A DNA stretch of 64,000 bases from positions 620,001-684,000 of the forward strand of contig CAWBJW010000001.1 of NCBI GenBank assembly GCA_963789255.1, given 5' to 3'. Source of the DNA: DATARH01 sp963789255 (GTDB lineage: Bacteria > Pseudomonadota > Alphaproteobacteria > ATCC43930 > CGMCC-115725). The notes beneath the pieces are model-generated. The model did no database searches. It was given only the letters and a program-made list of their open reading frames with translations, and was not told the DNA's origin. Positions 1 through 9,106 of the stretch are shown here, one piece after another (the stretch's first letter is position 1; the number at the start of each line of letters is the position of its first letter). The translations under genes were made by a program, and so were the position numbers.

Positions 1-266
1 GATCACCCCGATGCGCCGTGCCGCGCTTGCCGCCATCAGCCGGCCTCCATCTGATCCTCGGCGGTCACAATGGCGATCCGCAGCCACCCCCGCAACGGCG
101 GCGGGAGCAGAGGCTTGCCAGCGTCGGCGCCGGTTCCTTGGGAGCGGCAAATTGCCGCCTCTATCAGATCGGGGCGGACCGCAACGGGCCGATCTTGAAA
201 AGAGCCCGGCGCTCGTTTAGAAATTCTCAACCTTGTCGGCCGAAAAATCGATCGACAATAGGGATA

Positions 267-593
267 ATGGATACCCCCGCGATGGCCGATGTCTCTCCCC
301 ACCGCACGATCACCGACGACCTGCTCGAATTGACGGTTCGCATCAAACGCGAGGCGGGGGTCGGCCACGACCAGATCCAAGCCGTTATCGACCAGTTTGC
401 CTGCCAGGAGCAGTGGCAGGAACGAACCGGAGGGATCGGGTTCCCGCTGGTTGAAGACATCCCGCAGAGCCGCCGCGGGGAGTTTATGGCGGGGATCGCC
501 GCGCTGTCGCCGCACCCTGATCGGGCGGACAGTGGAGCCGCCCGGAGCCGCAACCTCTCGGCGGCCGAGATTTGGCCGTCGCGCGTCGCCTAG
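267..593 (+). CDS. hypothetical protein
   Basis: This is an unrecognised protein of about 108 residues. A second possible ATG lies five codons in, at 282. The centre reads like real coding DNA, with acidic, amphipathic stretches and G/C-rich third positions. The last 20 or so residues are Arg/Ser/Ala-rich and look less natural, so the C-terminus may be out of frame, as happens to other genes in this window. No domain, signal peptide or membrane segment is evident. It lies upstream of cbiD on the same strand, but that does not give it a function. Confidence 0.35.
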   Translation: MDTPAMADVSPHRTITDDLLELTVRIKREAGVGHDQIQAVIDQFACQEQWQERTGGIGFPLVEDIPQSRRGEFMAGIAALSPHPDRADSGAARSRNLSAAEIWPSRVA

Positions 594-746
594 CAAATAC
601 CGGCAGGTTTTTCGCAAGGGTTGTCCCGCCGTCTCGTTCCGTATGCCGGGCAGGGAGCGCCCGTCGGCTCGCCTCCGCACGCCATCAAAATTCGGACATC
701 GCTGCCGACCGCTAGCCAGCACGCGCCGTTTTGCTAAGATCGGCAC

Positions 747-1861
747 ATGGCACGGGAGGAGAGGGCAGGCTCTGCGTCGCGGCTGGACCACCGGCGCCTG
801 CGCCGCGGCGGCGGCGCGCGCGGCGTTTGCCGGGCTTCTGACCGGGCGCTTTCCCGATCCGGTAACGATCCGCCTGCCGCGCGGCGAGAGCCCTTGCTTT
901 GCGCTGGCGCTCGCCGAACTGGGCGACGGGACTGCCCGCGCCGGCATCATCAAGGATGCCGGGGATGACCCCGATGTGACCCATGGTGCGCTGATCATCG
1001 CCGAGTCTCGCCTGGGCTGCGTCGGGAGCGGGGATCCGGTTTCGCGCCGGCGAGGGGGTCGGCACCGTTACCCGGCCGGGCTTGCCGCTGGTCGTCGGCG
1101 AGCCGGCGATCAACCCGGCGCCGCGCGCCATGATCCGCGAAGCGCTGGCCGATGTCGCCGAGGCGAACGGCGCGATGCCGCCCGATGTCACGGTGACGAT
1201 CGCGATCCCCGGCGGCGAACGCCTCGCGGAGCGGACCATGAATGCCCGGCTCGGCATCCTCGGCGGGCTGTCGGTGCTCGGCACCACCGGGATCGTCCTG
1301 CCCTATTCCTGCTCGTCATGGATCCATGCGATCCACCGCGGCATCGACGTCGCCCGGGCAGCCGGTCTCGCGCATATCGCCGCTGCGACCGGCACGACAT
1401 CGGAGCGCGCGGTGCAGCGTCTCTACGATTTGCCCGAGCACGCGCTGATCGATATGGGCGATTTTGTCGGCGGCACGCTCAAATACCTGCGCCGGCGCCC
1501 GATCGCGCGGCTGACCCTCGCCGGCGGGTTTGCCAAGCTGGCCAAGCTCGCTTCCGGCCATCTCGATCTGCATTCGAGCCGAAGCCGGGTCGATGGCGCC
1601 GCGCTCGCCCGCCAGCTTGCCGCGCTCGGCGCCGGCCGGGCGGCCGTCACCGCCGCGGGAAAGAGCGACAGCGCGGCGGAGGTCCTCGCCATCGCCGGAG
1701 AGCGCGGCATGGCGCTGGCCGAGGCGGTGGCATGCCAGGCGCGCGAGGTGGCGCTTGCGACGTTGAGCGGCGATACCGCGGTCGAGGTCGCGATCGTCGA
1801 TCGCGCCGGCGAGTTCCTGGCGCGCGTCGGCGCGCCGCACGAACCCCGGATCGTCCAATGA
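747..1861 (+). pseudogene. cbiD: CbiD, cobalt-precorrin-5B C1-methyltransferase (two +1 frame breaks)
   Basis: CbiD methylates C1 of cobalt-precorrin-5B in the anaerobic cobalamin pathway. The ATG at 747 opens one frame. The N-terminal signature RRGWTTGACAAAAARAAF is in the next frame, and the segment with GEGVGTVTRPGLPLVVGEPA is in the third. Removing one base near 768 (GG) and one from the GGGG at 1030-1033 restores a single continuous protein of about 370 residues, close to the family length. The stop codon overlaps the cobK start as ATGA, which indicates translational coupling. No internal stop or other lesion is seen, so I infer the gene is intact in the organism and broken only in this sequence. 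Confidence 0.88.
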
Positions 1862-2638
1862 CCGGGCGGCACCTGTTGATTCTGGGCGGCACCGGGGAAG
1901 CGGCGGCGCTCGCTGGCGGCGCGCTCGTCCGCTTTGGCGATGCGATCAATGTGACGACGGCGCTGGCCGGCCGGACCCGGCATCCCGGGCCGATTGCCGG
2001 GACGGTGCGGATCGGCGGGTTTGGCGGGGCGGCGGGGATCGCTTCCTACGTCATCGATCGCCGGATCGACCGCCTGATCGACGCGACCCACCCGTTTGCC
2101 GCCGAGATCTCACGGGCGGCGCGGCTGGCCGCCGAGCAGACCGCGGTGCCGCGGCTCTTGCTGCTGCGCCCGCCGTGGCGCCGCCATCCGCTCGACCGTT
2201 GGATCGAGGTCGACAGCATCGCGGCCGCCGCCACGCTGGTCGGGCGGGTCGGTCGGCGCGCCTGGCTGACGGTCGGCGCCGGTGCCGCCGCCGCTTTCGC
2301 GCCGGCAACCGGGGTACGCTTTGTCGTACGTCTGATCGACCCACCGCGTGACAAGCTGCCGTTGCCGTGCCACGAGGTGGTGCTCGGGCGCGGGCCGTTC
2401 AGCGTGGGGGAGGAGCGGCGCCTCATCGAGCGCCATGCGATCGAACGTCGTGGTCTGCAAGGCGAGCGGCGGGAAAGCCACCGAGGCAAAGCTGATCGCC
2501 GCGCGCGAGTTGGGCCTCCCGGTCATCATGGTGCGCCGCCCGCCGCCCGAACCGGGTCCGGCGGTCGACACGGTCGAGGCCGCGCTCGATTGGCTTGCCG
2601 GCCTCGATCGCCGGCGCGAAGCGCAGAGGATGTCATGA
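1858..2638 (+). pseudogene. cobK: CobK/CbiJ precorrin-6A reductase (one +1 frame break)
   Basis: Precorrin-6A reductase uses NAD(P)H to reduce the corrin ring in cobalamin biosynthesis. The protein opens with LLILGGTGEAAALAGGAL, a nucleotide-binding start, and has IDATHPFAAEIS near residue 80, both typical of the family. The conserved C-terminal stretch VVVCKASGGKATEAKLIAAR lies in the next frame. Deleting one A of the AA at 2444-2445 (TCGAACG to TCGACG) joins the two halves as AIDVVVCKASGG and gives about 259 residues, normal for CobK. It overlaps cbiD upstream and the ankyrin gene downstream by four bases each. Confidence 0.87.
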
Positions 2639-3210
2639 TGGCTCGTTCAGCCCGGTTTCTCGGCGGTGCCGTTCTTGTGCTGCTGGTGACGGCGGTCAGC
2701 GCCCGCGCCGATTTCAGCCTCTTCGGTTCCTATTGGGACAATATCGCGCGCGCCGCCGCCAAAAACGACGCGTACAAGGTCATCCAGCTGATTGCCAGCG
2801 GCAACGACCCCAACGAGGTCGACGATACCGGCCGCACCGGTCTGCAGATCGCCGCGATCAGCGACAATTTGCAGATCGCGACGATCCTGATCAAGGCCAG
2901 CGCTCATCTCGACCTCAAGGACCGCCTCGGCAACACCGCGCTGCATGATGCCGTCGACCGCAACCACGTCGAGATGGCGCGCCTCTTGCTCGATGCCGGC
3001 GCCGCAGTTGACCCCGAAAACAGGAACGGCATGACGCCGCTGATGATCGCAGCGAGCCGCGGCAACATCGCCATCGTCGAGGCGCTGCTCGCCAAAGGGG
3101 CAAACCCCCGGAAAACCGACTTTACCGGGCGCGACGCCGTGAGCTGGGCCGCCGACAGCCACCGGCCGGCGGTCGTCCAGGCGCTCCAGCGCGCCGCCGC
3201 AAAGCGCTGA
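2635..3210 (+). CDS. exported ankyrin-repeat protein
   Basis: The protein has 191 residues. A hydrophobic signal peptide (about residues 1-25, ending near SARA) suggests export to the periplasm. It is followed by four to five ankyrin repeats with recognisable cores such as TGLQIAAISDN, NTALHDAVDRNHVEMARLL and MTPLMIAASRGNIAIVEALL. Ankyrin repeats mediate protein-protein contacts; the partner is unknown. The ATG at 2635 overlaps the cobK stop (ATGA), so translation is probably coupled to cobalamin genes. A second ATG follows directly at 2638. There is no evidence that it acts in cobalamin synthesis. Confidence 0.85.
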   Translation: MMARSARFLGGAVLVLLVTAVSARADFSLFGSYWDNIARAAAKNDAYKVIQLIASGNDPNEVDDTGRTGLQIAAISDNLQIATILIKASAHLDLKDRLGNTALHDAVDRNHVEMARLLLDAGAAVDPENRNGMTPLMIAASRGNIAIVEALLAKGANPRKTDFTGRDAVSWAADSHRPAVVQALQRAAAKR

Positions 3211-3252
3211 CCGACGGCGAGGCGGTTGCACGAGCCTCGGCCGCACGGGCGA

Positions 3253-3381
3253 TCAGCGGGCGCCGAGATCGGTCAGCTGCGCGAAATAAAGTTGCGCCCG
3301 CGTCGGCGGGATGGCCCGTACGTAGAACGTATCGGCCGAGAGGCAGCCCACCAGTAGAAGCTGCTCAGCGATTCCAAGCAT
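3253..3381 (-). CDS. possible small lipoprotein-like ORF (42 aa)
   Basis: This short frame starts with ATG at 3381. It encodes 42 residues beginning MLGIAEQLLLVGCLSADTF, which contains a lipobox-like LLVGC at an early position. It lies in the otherwise unassigned 299-base gap between the ankyrin gene and the luciferase-like gene. No homologue is recognised and no convincing ribosome-binding site was identified. It could be chance. Confidence 0.2.
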   Translation of the reverse strand: MLGIAEQLLLVGCLSADTFYVRAIPPTRAQLYFAQLTDLGAR

Positions 3382-3509
3382 CGCAAACTCTTTGCTCTTA
3401 TGCACGATGCACGCTCAACCCGAACTATGGCCTACCCGAAGTGCGGCCTTGACGCTCGCGCCGGATAACCGCCACCGTGATGCCCGGCGAATGTGAGGGA
3501 GGGCGGACC

Positions 3510-4562
3510 ATGGAATTCGGCATCTTCAATCTGATGGGGGCGCGCGAGGCCGACAAGCCAACGGCGCAGGTCTTCGCCGAGGTGGCCGAGCAGACCCGGC
3601 TTGCCGACGAACTCGGCTACAGGGTCGCCTGGTTCGCCGAGCATCATTTCTCGAACTATTGCCTGTGCGCGTCGCCCTTGATGATGGTCGCGCATTGCGC
3701 CGCGATCACCCAGAAGATCCGGCTCGGCACCGCAGTCGTGGTATTGCCGCTCTACAACCCGGCGCGGCTCGCCGCCGAGATCGCGACCGCCGACGCCTTA
3801 TCGAACGGGCGGCTGATGCTCGGCGTCGGCGCCGGCTATCAGCCCTACGAGTTCGAGCGCTTCGGCTTCGACATCAAAAACAATCTTGAGATGACCGAGG
3901 AGTTCTGCGAAATCCTCGATCTGGCGTTCAGCCGGGATTTCTTCAGCTACCACGGCAAGCACTACCAGATGCCGGAGACCCACATTCCGGCGCGCCCGGT
4001 GCAACAGCCGGTGCCGATCTATGTCGCCGGCCACACGCAGGCGATGTTCCGCGCCGCGGCGCGGCACGGCTATCGGGTATTGTCGTCGGGCCGTGTCGGC
4101 GGCGCCAAGCTGCTCGCCGAGCAATACGCCGACATGGTCGCCGCGTTTGCTGCCGAGAACGTGCCGTTGGCGAACGCCCACATCACCGTCAACCGCTTCT
4201 GCCACATCACCAACAGCAAGGAAGAGGGTCTGCGCTTTGCCGAAAACGCGCGCTACCAGTCGCGGCTTGCTTCGAGCCTCAGGCGCCGTCAGGAGGTCAT
4301 GCAGGGCACGGTGCTGGTCGATGTCCCGTTCCCCGACGAGCCGCCGCTCGAACAGATCCACCGCGATCTGTTGATCGGCGATGTCGATACCGTGGCCGAG
4401 AAGCTCGCCGGCGAGATCCGCGCGACCCACCCCGTGCATATGTGCTTTTCGTTCAAGGTCGGCGCGACGCCGCACAAGGCGGCGATGCGCTCGATGGAAC
4501 TGATGATCGGCGAGGTCAAGCCCCGGGTCGAGCGTGCTCTCGGGCGCCTCGCGGCGGAATAG
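3510..4562 (+). CDS. LLM class flavin-dependent oxidoreductase (bacterial luciferase-like)
   Basis: This is a 350-residue member of the luciferase-like monooxygenase superfamily, a TIM barrel that uses reduced flavin (FMNH2 or F420). Family hallmarks include an N-terminal EFGIFNLMG strand, WFAEHHFSNYCLCASPLMM, an IRLGTAVVVLPLYNPARLAAEIA stretch split over barrel strands, and GRLMLGVGAGYQPYEF. The ATG at 3510 follows a good Shine-Dalgarno (GAGGGAGG); an earlier in-frame ATG at 3477 lacks one. The substrate cannot be told. It is monocistronic and faces the convergent rpmB gene. Confidence 0.9.
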   Translation: MEFGIFNLMGAREADKPTAQVFAEVAEQTRLADELGYRVAWFAEHHFSNYCLCASPLMMVAHCAAITQKIRLGTAVVVLPLYNPARLAAEIATADALSNGRLMLGVGAGYQPYEFERFGFDIKNNLEMTEEFCEILDLAFSRDFFSYHGKHYQMPETHIPARPVQQPVPIYVAGHTQAMFRAAARHGYRVLSSGRVGGAKLLAEQYADMVAAFAAENVPLANAHITVNRFCHITNSKEEGLRFAENARYQSRLASSLRRRQEVMQGTVLVDVPFPDEPPLEQIHRDLLIGDVDTVAEKLAGEIRATHPVHMCFSFKVGATPHKAAMRSMELMIGEVKPRVERALGRLAAE

Positions 4563-4601
4563 GCGCAGGAGCGCTCGTGCAAAGATTAAGGAGCGGGCGC
4601 G

Positions 4602-4895
4602 CTATCCCGCCTGGCGCGCCGCGGCTGCGGTCGTGATCCGGCGCTTCAGCCGGCGCATTTCGGGCAGCAATTTGCTGTCCGCGGTGGCCTTCAAGAACGC
4701 GTCGATGCCGCCCTTGAACTCGATCGTGCGGATGGCCGCCGCCGAGAGCCGCATCCGCACCGGCCCTAACACGTCCGACAGCAGCGAAATCGTCTGCAAA
4801 TTCGGCAGGAAGCGCCGCTTTGTCTTGACGTTGGAATGGCTCACATTGTGGCCGACCAGGACGCCCTTGCCGGTGACGGGGCATTTGCGGGCCAT
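4602..4895 (-). CDS. rpmB: 50S ribosomal protein L28
   Basis: L28 is a 97-residue structural component of the large ribosomal subunit. The start MARKCPVTGKGVLVGHNVSH and the following KTKRRFLPNLQ are diagnostic. Length matches the longer alphaproteobacterial L28. The ATG follows GAGGTGCCCG. A strong GC hairpin lies about 30 bases upstream (separate entry), which could serve leader regulation. The gene stands alone and is convergent with the luciferase-like gene. Confidence 0.97.
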   Translation of the reverse strand: MARKCPVTGKGVLVGHNVSHSNVKTKRRFLPNLQTISLLSDVLGPVRMRLSAAAIRTIEFKGGIDAFLKATADSKLLPEMRRLKRRITTAAAARQAG

Positions 4896-4925
4896 CGGGC
4901 ACCTCGTTCAGTAGCGCCATGAAAA

Positions 4926-4963
4926 CGCGCCGCGCGGGCCAGGCCCGCGCGCCGGCGGTTTTT
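4926..4963. terminator. GC-rich hairpin with T-run, upstream of rpmB
   Basis: GCGCGGG pairs with CCCGCGC around a CCAGG loop, and the stem is extended by flanking G/C bases. On the plus strand it is followed by TTTTT, on the minus strand by TTTT. Read on the minus strand it sits in the rpmB leader, so it may be an attenuator or autoregulatory structure. Read on the plus strand it could protect comEC from read-through. The choice between these is inference. Confidence 0.5.
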
Positions 4964-5109
4964 AGGCCGAGTTAGGGGGAGGGTCAAGCCCAGGGTCAAG
5001 TGGCGCGCGCGTCGCGGCCTGTCGCGTCCTCGGCGGAATCGGTTCCAACCCTTCTTTTGCGCAACCCGATAATCGATTACTCTCGCGATACGCGAGAGGT
5101 GCGGCGGCG

Positions 5110-7284
5110 ATGGCGGAGCTGGCGGTTGCGGGCGAAGCGGTTGGCTCGGCGCCGCGCCGGCGTCTGCGGCCCGTCGCCGCTTTTGCCGAGGCGCTCGCCG
5201 CCGAGGGCGACCGCCGCATCCTGTGGCTCCCGGTGTTTTTCGGCACCGGCATCGCGCTCTACTTTGCCCTGACGATCGAGCCGCCGCTGTGGATCGGCGG
5301 CGCCTTCGCGATCGCCGCCGCCGTACTGGCGCTGGCGCTGCGCCGCCGGCCGGGCTTGCGCGATGCCGCCATCGCGCTCGCCTTCGTCGCGGCGGGGTTT
5401 GCGGTGATGCAGCAGGCGCGCCTCGAACGCGGCACCCCGATGCTGCAGCGCCCGATCTACTCGGTCGCGCTGACCGGCCGGGTCATCGACATCGATGCGC
5501 TCGACCGCGGTTGGCGGATCATCCTCGCGCCCGATCCGCTGCCCGGCATCGCGGCCGACGCCCAGCCGCACCGCCTGCGCATTCATATCGCCCCGACCAG
5601 CGATGTGTTAACGCCGGGCGACCGCGTCAGTCTCAAGGGCCGGCTCTACCCGGTGCCGCCCCAAATATTGCCGGGCGGGCGCGACATGCAGCGCGAACTC
5701 TTTTTCGCCGGCATCGGCGGGGTCGGCTATAGCTTTGGCGGTGCCCGCCATATCGCCGCAAACGGCGAAAATCCCGGCGGCGGCTGGCGCGAGTGGCTGC
5801 TGCGGCTGCGCGCCGGGATGACGCGTCGCATCAACGCGGCATTGCCCGGCTCAACCGGCGGCGTCGCCTCGGCGGTGATCACCGGCAAGCGCGGCGCGAT
5901 GGCCGAGCCGGTAAAAGACGCGTTTCGCAACTCCGGCCTGTCGCATCTCCTGGCGATCGCCGGGCTTCATCTCGGCCTCGTCGGCGGCTTCGTGTTTTTT
6001 GCGGTGCGCGGCTTCCTGGCATTGATCCCGTTTCTGGCATTGCGCTACCCGATCAAGAAGATCGCGGCGCTGGTCACGCTGATCGCGCTGTTCTGCTACC
6101 TGATGATCTCGGGCGCGGCGATCCCGACCGAGCGCGCCTTCGTGATGAACGGCATCGTCTTCGCCGCGATCCTGATAGACCGGCTGCGGCTGTCGATGCG
6201 GATCTGCGCGCTCGCCGCGCTCGCCGTTCTGCTGCTCGATCCGGCGAGCCTGATCGGGGTCAGCTTCCAGATGTCGTTCGGCGCGGTGGTGGCCTTGATC
6301 GCGGTCTACGAGACCTGGAGTGCCCGGCTTGCCTACCTGTTTTTTCGCGGTTCGTTCGTGCGCAAGGCGCTCGGCTATCTGGGCGCGGTCGCGGCGACGA
6401 CGGTGATCGTGACGGTCGGCACCCAGCCCTTCGCGATCTACCATTTTCACCATGTCGTGCTGTATTCGCCATTGGCCAACGTCATCGCCGTGCCGATCTC
6501 GGCGCTGTGGACGCTGCCCTGGGGGGTCATCGCCTGCCTGTTGATGCCGTTCGGCCTCGAAAAGCTGGCGCTGGTGCCGATGGGCTGGGGCATCGACGCG
6601 ACGATCGCGGTCGCAGAGTGGGTCGCGGCAATCCCCGGCAACGTGTGGTGGGTGCCGCGCCTGCCGACATCGGGGGCGGTGCTGGTCGCGCTGGGCGGGT
6701 GCTGGCTGTGCCTGTGGCAGGGCAAGTGGCGGGTGTGGGGTACGGCCGGCATCGCGGCCGGCGTCGCGACGATGCTGCTGACCCGGCCGCCCGACATCAT
6801 CCTCGCCGATTTCGGCCGCCTGCTCGCGGCGCGCGCGCCGGATGGCGATTACGTCGTCGCCGACACCGCCGAGAAGCTCGACCGCGCCTTCCTCGCCGAC
6901 GAGACCGGGGCGCGGCTGTTGCAATGGCCGGCAGCGGGCACCGCGTCCGGCGCTCTTGCCTGCAGCGACGCCGATCGGTGCTTCTATACGCTGCACGGGA
7001 GGCGGGTCGCGCTGGTCATCGGCGCCGCCGGGCTGCCGGTGGCGTGCGACACGGTCAACGCGATCGTCGCGCAGGTGCCGGCCGGGTTCGCCTGCCGCTC
7101 GCGGATTCCGGTGGCCGACCGGATCGACGACTGGCGCTACGGCGCGATCGGGCTGTGGCTTGCCGCCGACGGGGTGAGTGTGGAGAGCGCCAACGCCAGC
7201 CGCGGCGACCGGCCGTGGGTCCCGCATCCGGTATCGGCGCGCGAGCGCGCCAGGATAGCCGCGACCGCGACCGCGTCCCATTGA
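5110..7284 (+). CDS. comEC: ComEC/Rec2 family DNA-uptake membrane channel
   Basis: The protein has 724 residues and multiple membrane segments. It carries an N-terminal ComEC/DUF4131 region and the central competence domain with the signature SHLLAIAGLHLGLVGG near residue 280, plus several C-terminal helices. ComEC moves single-stranded DNA across the inner membrane during natural transformation. The C-terminal region after about residue 560 (IILADFGRLLAARAPDGDYVVA) is where the metallo-beta-lactamase-like domain sits, but no HxHxDH motif is visible, so a nuclease role for this copy is unlikely. The gene is monocistronic. A second ATG-rich region is absent, so the start at 5110 is the best choice. 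Confidence 0.92.
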   Translation: MAELAVAGEAVGSAPRRRLRPVAAFAEALAAEGDRRILWLPVFFGTGIALYFALTIEPPLWIGGAFAIAAAVLALALRRRPGLRDAAIALAFVAAGFAVMQQARLERGTPMLQRPIYSVALTGRVIDIDALDRGWRIILAPDPLPGIAADAQPHRLRIHIAPTSDVLTPGDRVSLKGRLYPVPPQILPGGRDMQRELFFAGIGGVGYSFGGARHIAANGENPGGGWREWLLRLRAGMTRRINAALPGSTGGVASAVITGKRGAMAEPVKDAFRNSGLSHLLAIAGLHLGLVGGFVFFAVRGFLALIPFLALRYPIKKIAALVTLIALFCYLMISGAAIPTERAFVMNGIVFAAILIDRLRLSMRICALAALAVLLLDPASLIGVSFQMSFGAVVALIAVYETWSARLAYLFFRGSFVRKALGYLGAVAATTVIVTVGTQPFAIYHFHHVVLYSPLANVIAVPISALWTLPWGVIACLLMPFGLEKLALVPMGWGIDATIAVAEWVAAIPGNVWWVPRLPTSGAVLVALGGCWLCLWQGKWRVWGTAGIAAGVATMLLTRPPDIILADFGRLLAARAPDGDYVVADTAEKLDRAFLADETGARLLQWPAAGTASGALACSDADRCFYTLHGRRVALVIGAAGLPVACDTVNAIVAQVPAGFACRSRIPVADRIDDWRYGAIGLWLAADGVSVESANASRGDRPWVPHPVSARERARIAATATASH

Positions 7285-7374
7285 CCGGCACTGCCGGCAG
7301 TGCGCGCTTGAGCCATGCCCGCGACCCGTGCACTGTTGCCGCACTTCGCCAGCCATCCTCATCGGAGAAGACAG

Positions 7375-8256
7375 ATGCAGATCGGTTTTGTCGGCCTCGG
7401 GATCATGGGCCGACCCATGGCCCACAATCTGCTGAAGGCCGGGCACTCTCTGTTCGTCTACGGCAAGCGCACGGTGCCGCCGGAGATCCGCGAGGCCGCG
7501 ACGGTGTGCGAAACGCTCAAATCCGTCGCCGGGCACGCCGAAACCATCATCATCATGGTGCCCGACACGCCGGATGTCGAAAACGTGCTGTTCGGCGCCG
7601 ACGGGGTCGCCGCCGGCCTCATGCCGGGCAAGACGGTGATCGACATGAGCTCGATCTCGCCGATCGCAACCAAGGCGTTCGCCGCCGAGATCACCCGGAA
7701 AGGCTGCGACTATCTCGACGCGCCGGTCTCGGGCGGCGAGGTCGGGGCCAAGGCCGCCAGCCTGACGATCATGGTCGGCGGGTCTGAGAGCGCCTTCGCC
7801 CGGGTCAAGCCGCTGTTCGAGTTGATGGGCAAGAACATCACCCTGGTCGGCGACATCGGCGCCGGGCAGACCACCAAGGTCGCCAATCAGATCATCGTCG
7901 CGCTGACCATCGAGGCGGTCGGCGAGGCGCTCTTGTTCGCCTCCAAGGCCGGCGCCGACCCCGCCAAGGTGCGCGAGGCGCTGATGGGCGGGTTCGCCTC
8001 CTCGCGCATCCTCGAAGTCCACGGCGAGCGGATGATCAAGCGCACCTTCGATCCCGGCTTCCGCATCGAATTGCACCAGAAGGATCTGAGCCTGGCGCTG
8101 TCCGGCGCGCGGGCGCTCAACCTCTCGCTGCCCAACACCGCCACGACGCAGGAACTGTTCAATGCCGCCGCCGCGCTCGGCGGCAAGGGCTGGGACCATT
8201 CGGGCCTCGTACGGGTGCTCGAACACCTCGCCGGCCACCAGGTGGCGAAGGGGTAG
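7375..8256 (+). CDS. 2-hydroxy-3-oxopropionate (tartronate semialdehyde) reductase-like dehydrogenase
   Basis: This is a 293-residue beta-hydroxyacid dehydrogenase. It has the NAD(P)-binding start IGFVGLGIMGRPMAHNLLKA, the substrate-binding DAPVSGGEVGAKAASLTIM and the catalytic-lysine segment GAGQTTKVANQI. The overall pattern is closest to GarR/GlxR, which interconvert tartronate semialdehyde and glycerate, but 3-hydroxyisobutyrate dehydrogenase is a possible alternative. The ATG at 7375 follows GGAGAAGACAG; an in-frame upstream ATG at 7315 would add 20 residues with no homology. The neighbouring genes do not specify a pathway. Confidence 0.88.
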   Translation: MQIGFVGLGIMGRPMAHNLLKAGHSLFVYGKRTVPPEIREAATVCETLKSVAGHAETIIIMVPDTPDVENVLFGADGVAAGLMPGKTVIDMSSISPIATKAFAAEITRKGCDYLDAPVSGGEVGAKAASLTIMVGGSESAFARVKPLFELMGKNITLVGDIGAGQTTKVANQIIVALTIEAVGEALLFASKAGADPAKVREALMGGFASSRILEVHGERMIKRTFDPGFRIELHQKDLSLALSGARALNLSLPNTATTQELFNAAAALGGKGWDHSGLVRVLEHLAGHQVAKG

Positions 8257-8310
8257 CGCGAAGCCTCACCGCAGATCGACGAACTCGCCCCGGTTCGGCA
8301 CCCTGCGCGC

Positions 8311-8925
8311 TCAGCGCTGCAACGCGCGGGCGGCCCGCGCCGCCGGCCGCTCGGCGCAGCGCTTCAGCCAATCGGCTGCTTTCGGGACCGCGGCGAAATC
8401 GATCTGCGCCGGCCGCGCCCAGGCGAGGATGCTCGCGACATTGAGGTCGGCGACCGAGAAATGCTCGCCGAGCAGATAGGGCGAGGCGGCAACCACGCTG
8501 TCGAGCACCATCAGCGGGCGGCCGAGCTGGCGCTCGCTGTCGTCGGCGAGCGCCGCGTCGCGCTGGTCCGCGGGGAGGATTGCGCGGTGGAACATCGCGG
8601 TCAGCACCGGGCGCTCGACTTCGGTCATCCCCCAGAAGCTCCATTGCCAGGCGCGCGCCTCGTCCTCGAACCGGATCGGGTAGAGGCCGCCGCGCCCGTA
8701 TTTCTTCGCGAGATAGAGGTTGATCGCCATCGATTCCCACAGGATGAACCCGTCATCGTCGATCGTCGGGACGTGGCCGTTCGGGTTGATCGCGAGATAT
8801 TGCGGCGTGCGCGTGCCGTCATTGGCCATATCGATCGCGACGTTCTCGTATTCGAGGCCCAGCTCCTTTGCCATCCACATCGTGCGAAAGGCGCGCGAGC
8901 GCGGAATGCCGTAGATCTTGAGCAT
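8311..8925 (-). CDS. glutathione S-transferase family protein
   Basis: This 204-residue protein has an N-terminal thioredoxin-fold half, with KIYGIPRSRAFRTMWMAKEL and the glutathione-contact segment NGHVPTIDDDGFILWESMAI. The C-terminal helical half contains PYLLGEHFSVADLNVASIL. This is the standard two-domain GST layout. The substrate is unknown. The gene is convergent with the dehydrogenase and divergent from the crotonase gene. The start chosen gives a normal GST N-terminus; an ATG 60 bases upstream adds non-homologous sequence. Confidence 0.88.
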   Translation of the reverse strand: MLKIYGIPRSRAFRTMWMAKELGLEYENVAIDMANDGTRTPQYLAINPNGHVPTIDDDGFILWESMAINLYLAKKYGRGGLYPIRFEDEARAWQWSFWGMTEVERPVLTAMFHRAILPADQRDAALADDSERQLGRPLMVLDSVVAASPYLLGEHFSVADLNVASILAWARPAQIDFAAVPKAADWLKRCAERPAARAARALQR

Positions 8926-9106
8926 GGCCGTGATCCTTTTCGTTGCGGTCGGGCCGAGCCTCGCATGACGGCCATCATCAGGCAATCGCCAAGGGTGCCG
9001 CCGTGCTGCTATCCCACGGTTGTCCCGACGCGCGGCGTCCTGCTATCGCGGGTTTGCCGCGTCGACCCGGTTGACCTAGACTTCGCGATTATCGCGGAAG
9101 AGGCGA

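Noticed and set aside
1..266. A minus-strand TGATG at 36-38 that could link two genes running off the left edge
   Set aside because: Neither side shows recognisable protein features, and only 36 bases of the second frame are in the window.
594..746. Possible cobalamin riboswitch upstream of cbiD
   Set aside because: The B12-box and other conserved riboswitch segments are not present in this spacer or in the first 266 bases.
397..3210. A 937-residue open frame spanning cbiD, cobK and the ankyrin gene
   Set aside because: It is a patchwork created by frame breaks; only parts of it match families (part of CbiD, most of CobK, and all of the ankyrin protein).
5793..7787. Long open frames overlapping comEC and the GarR-like gene in other frames, including a 795-residue minus-strand frame at 5851-8238
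   Set aside because: They are Arg/Ala/Gly-rich shadows of the true genes caused by high GC; no family features.
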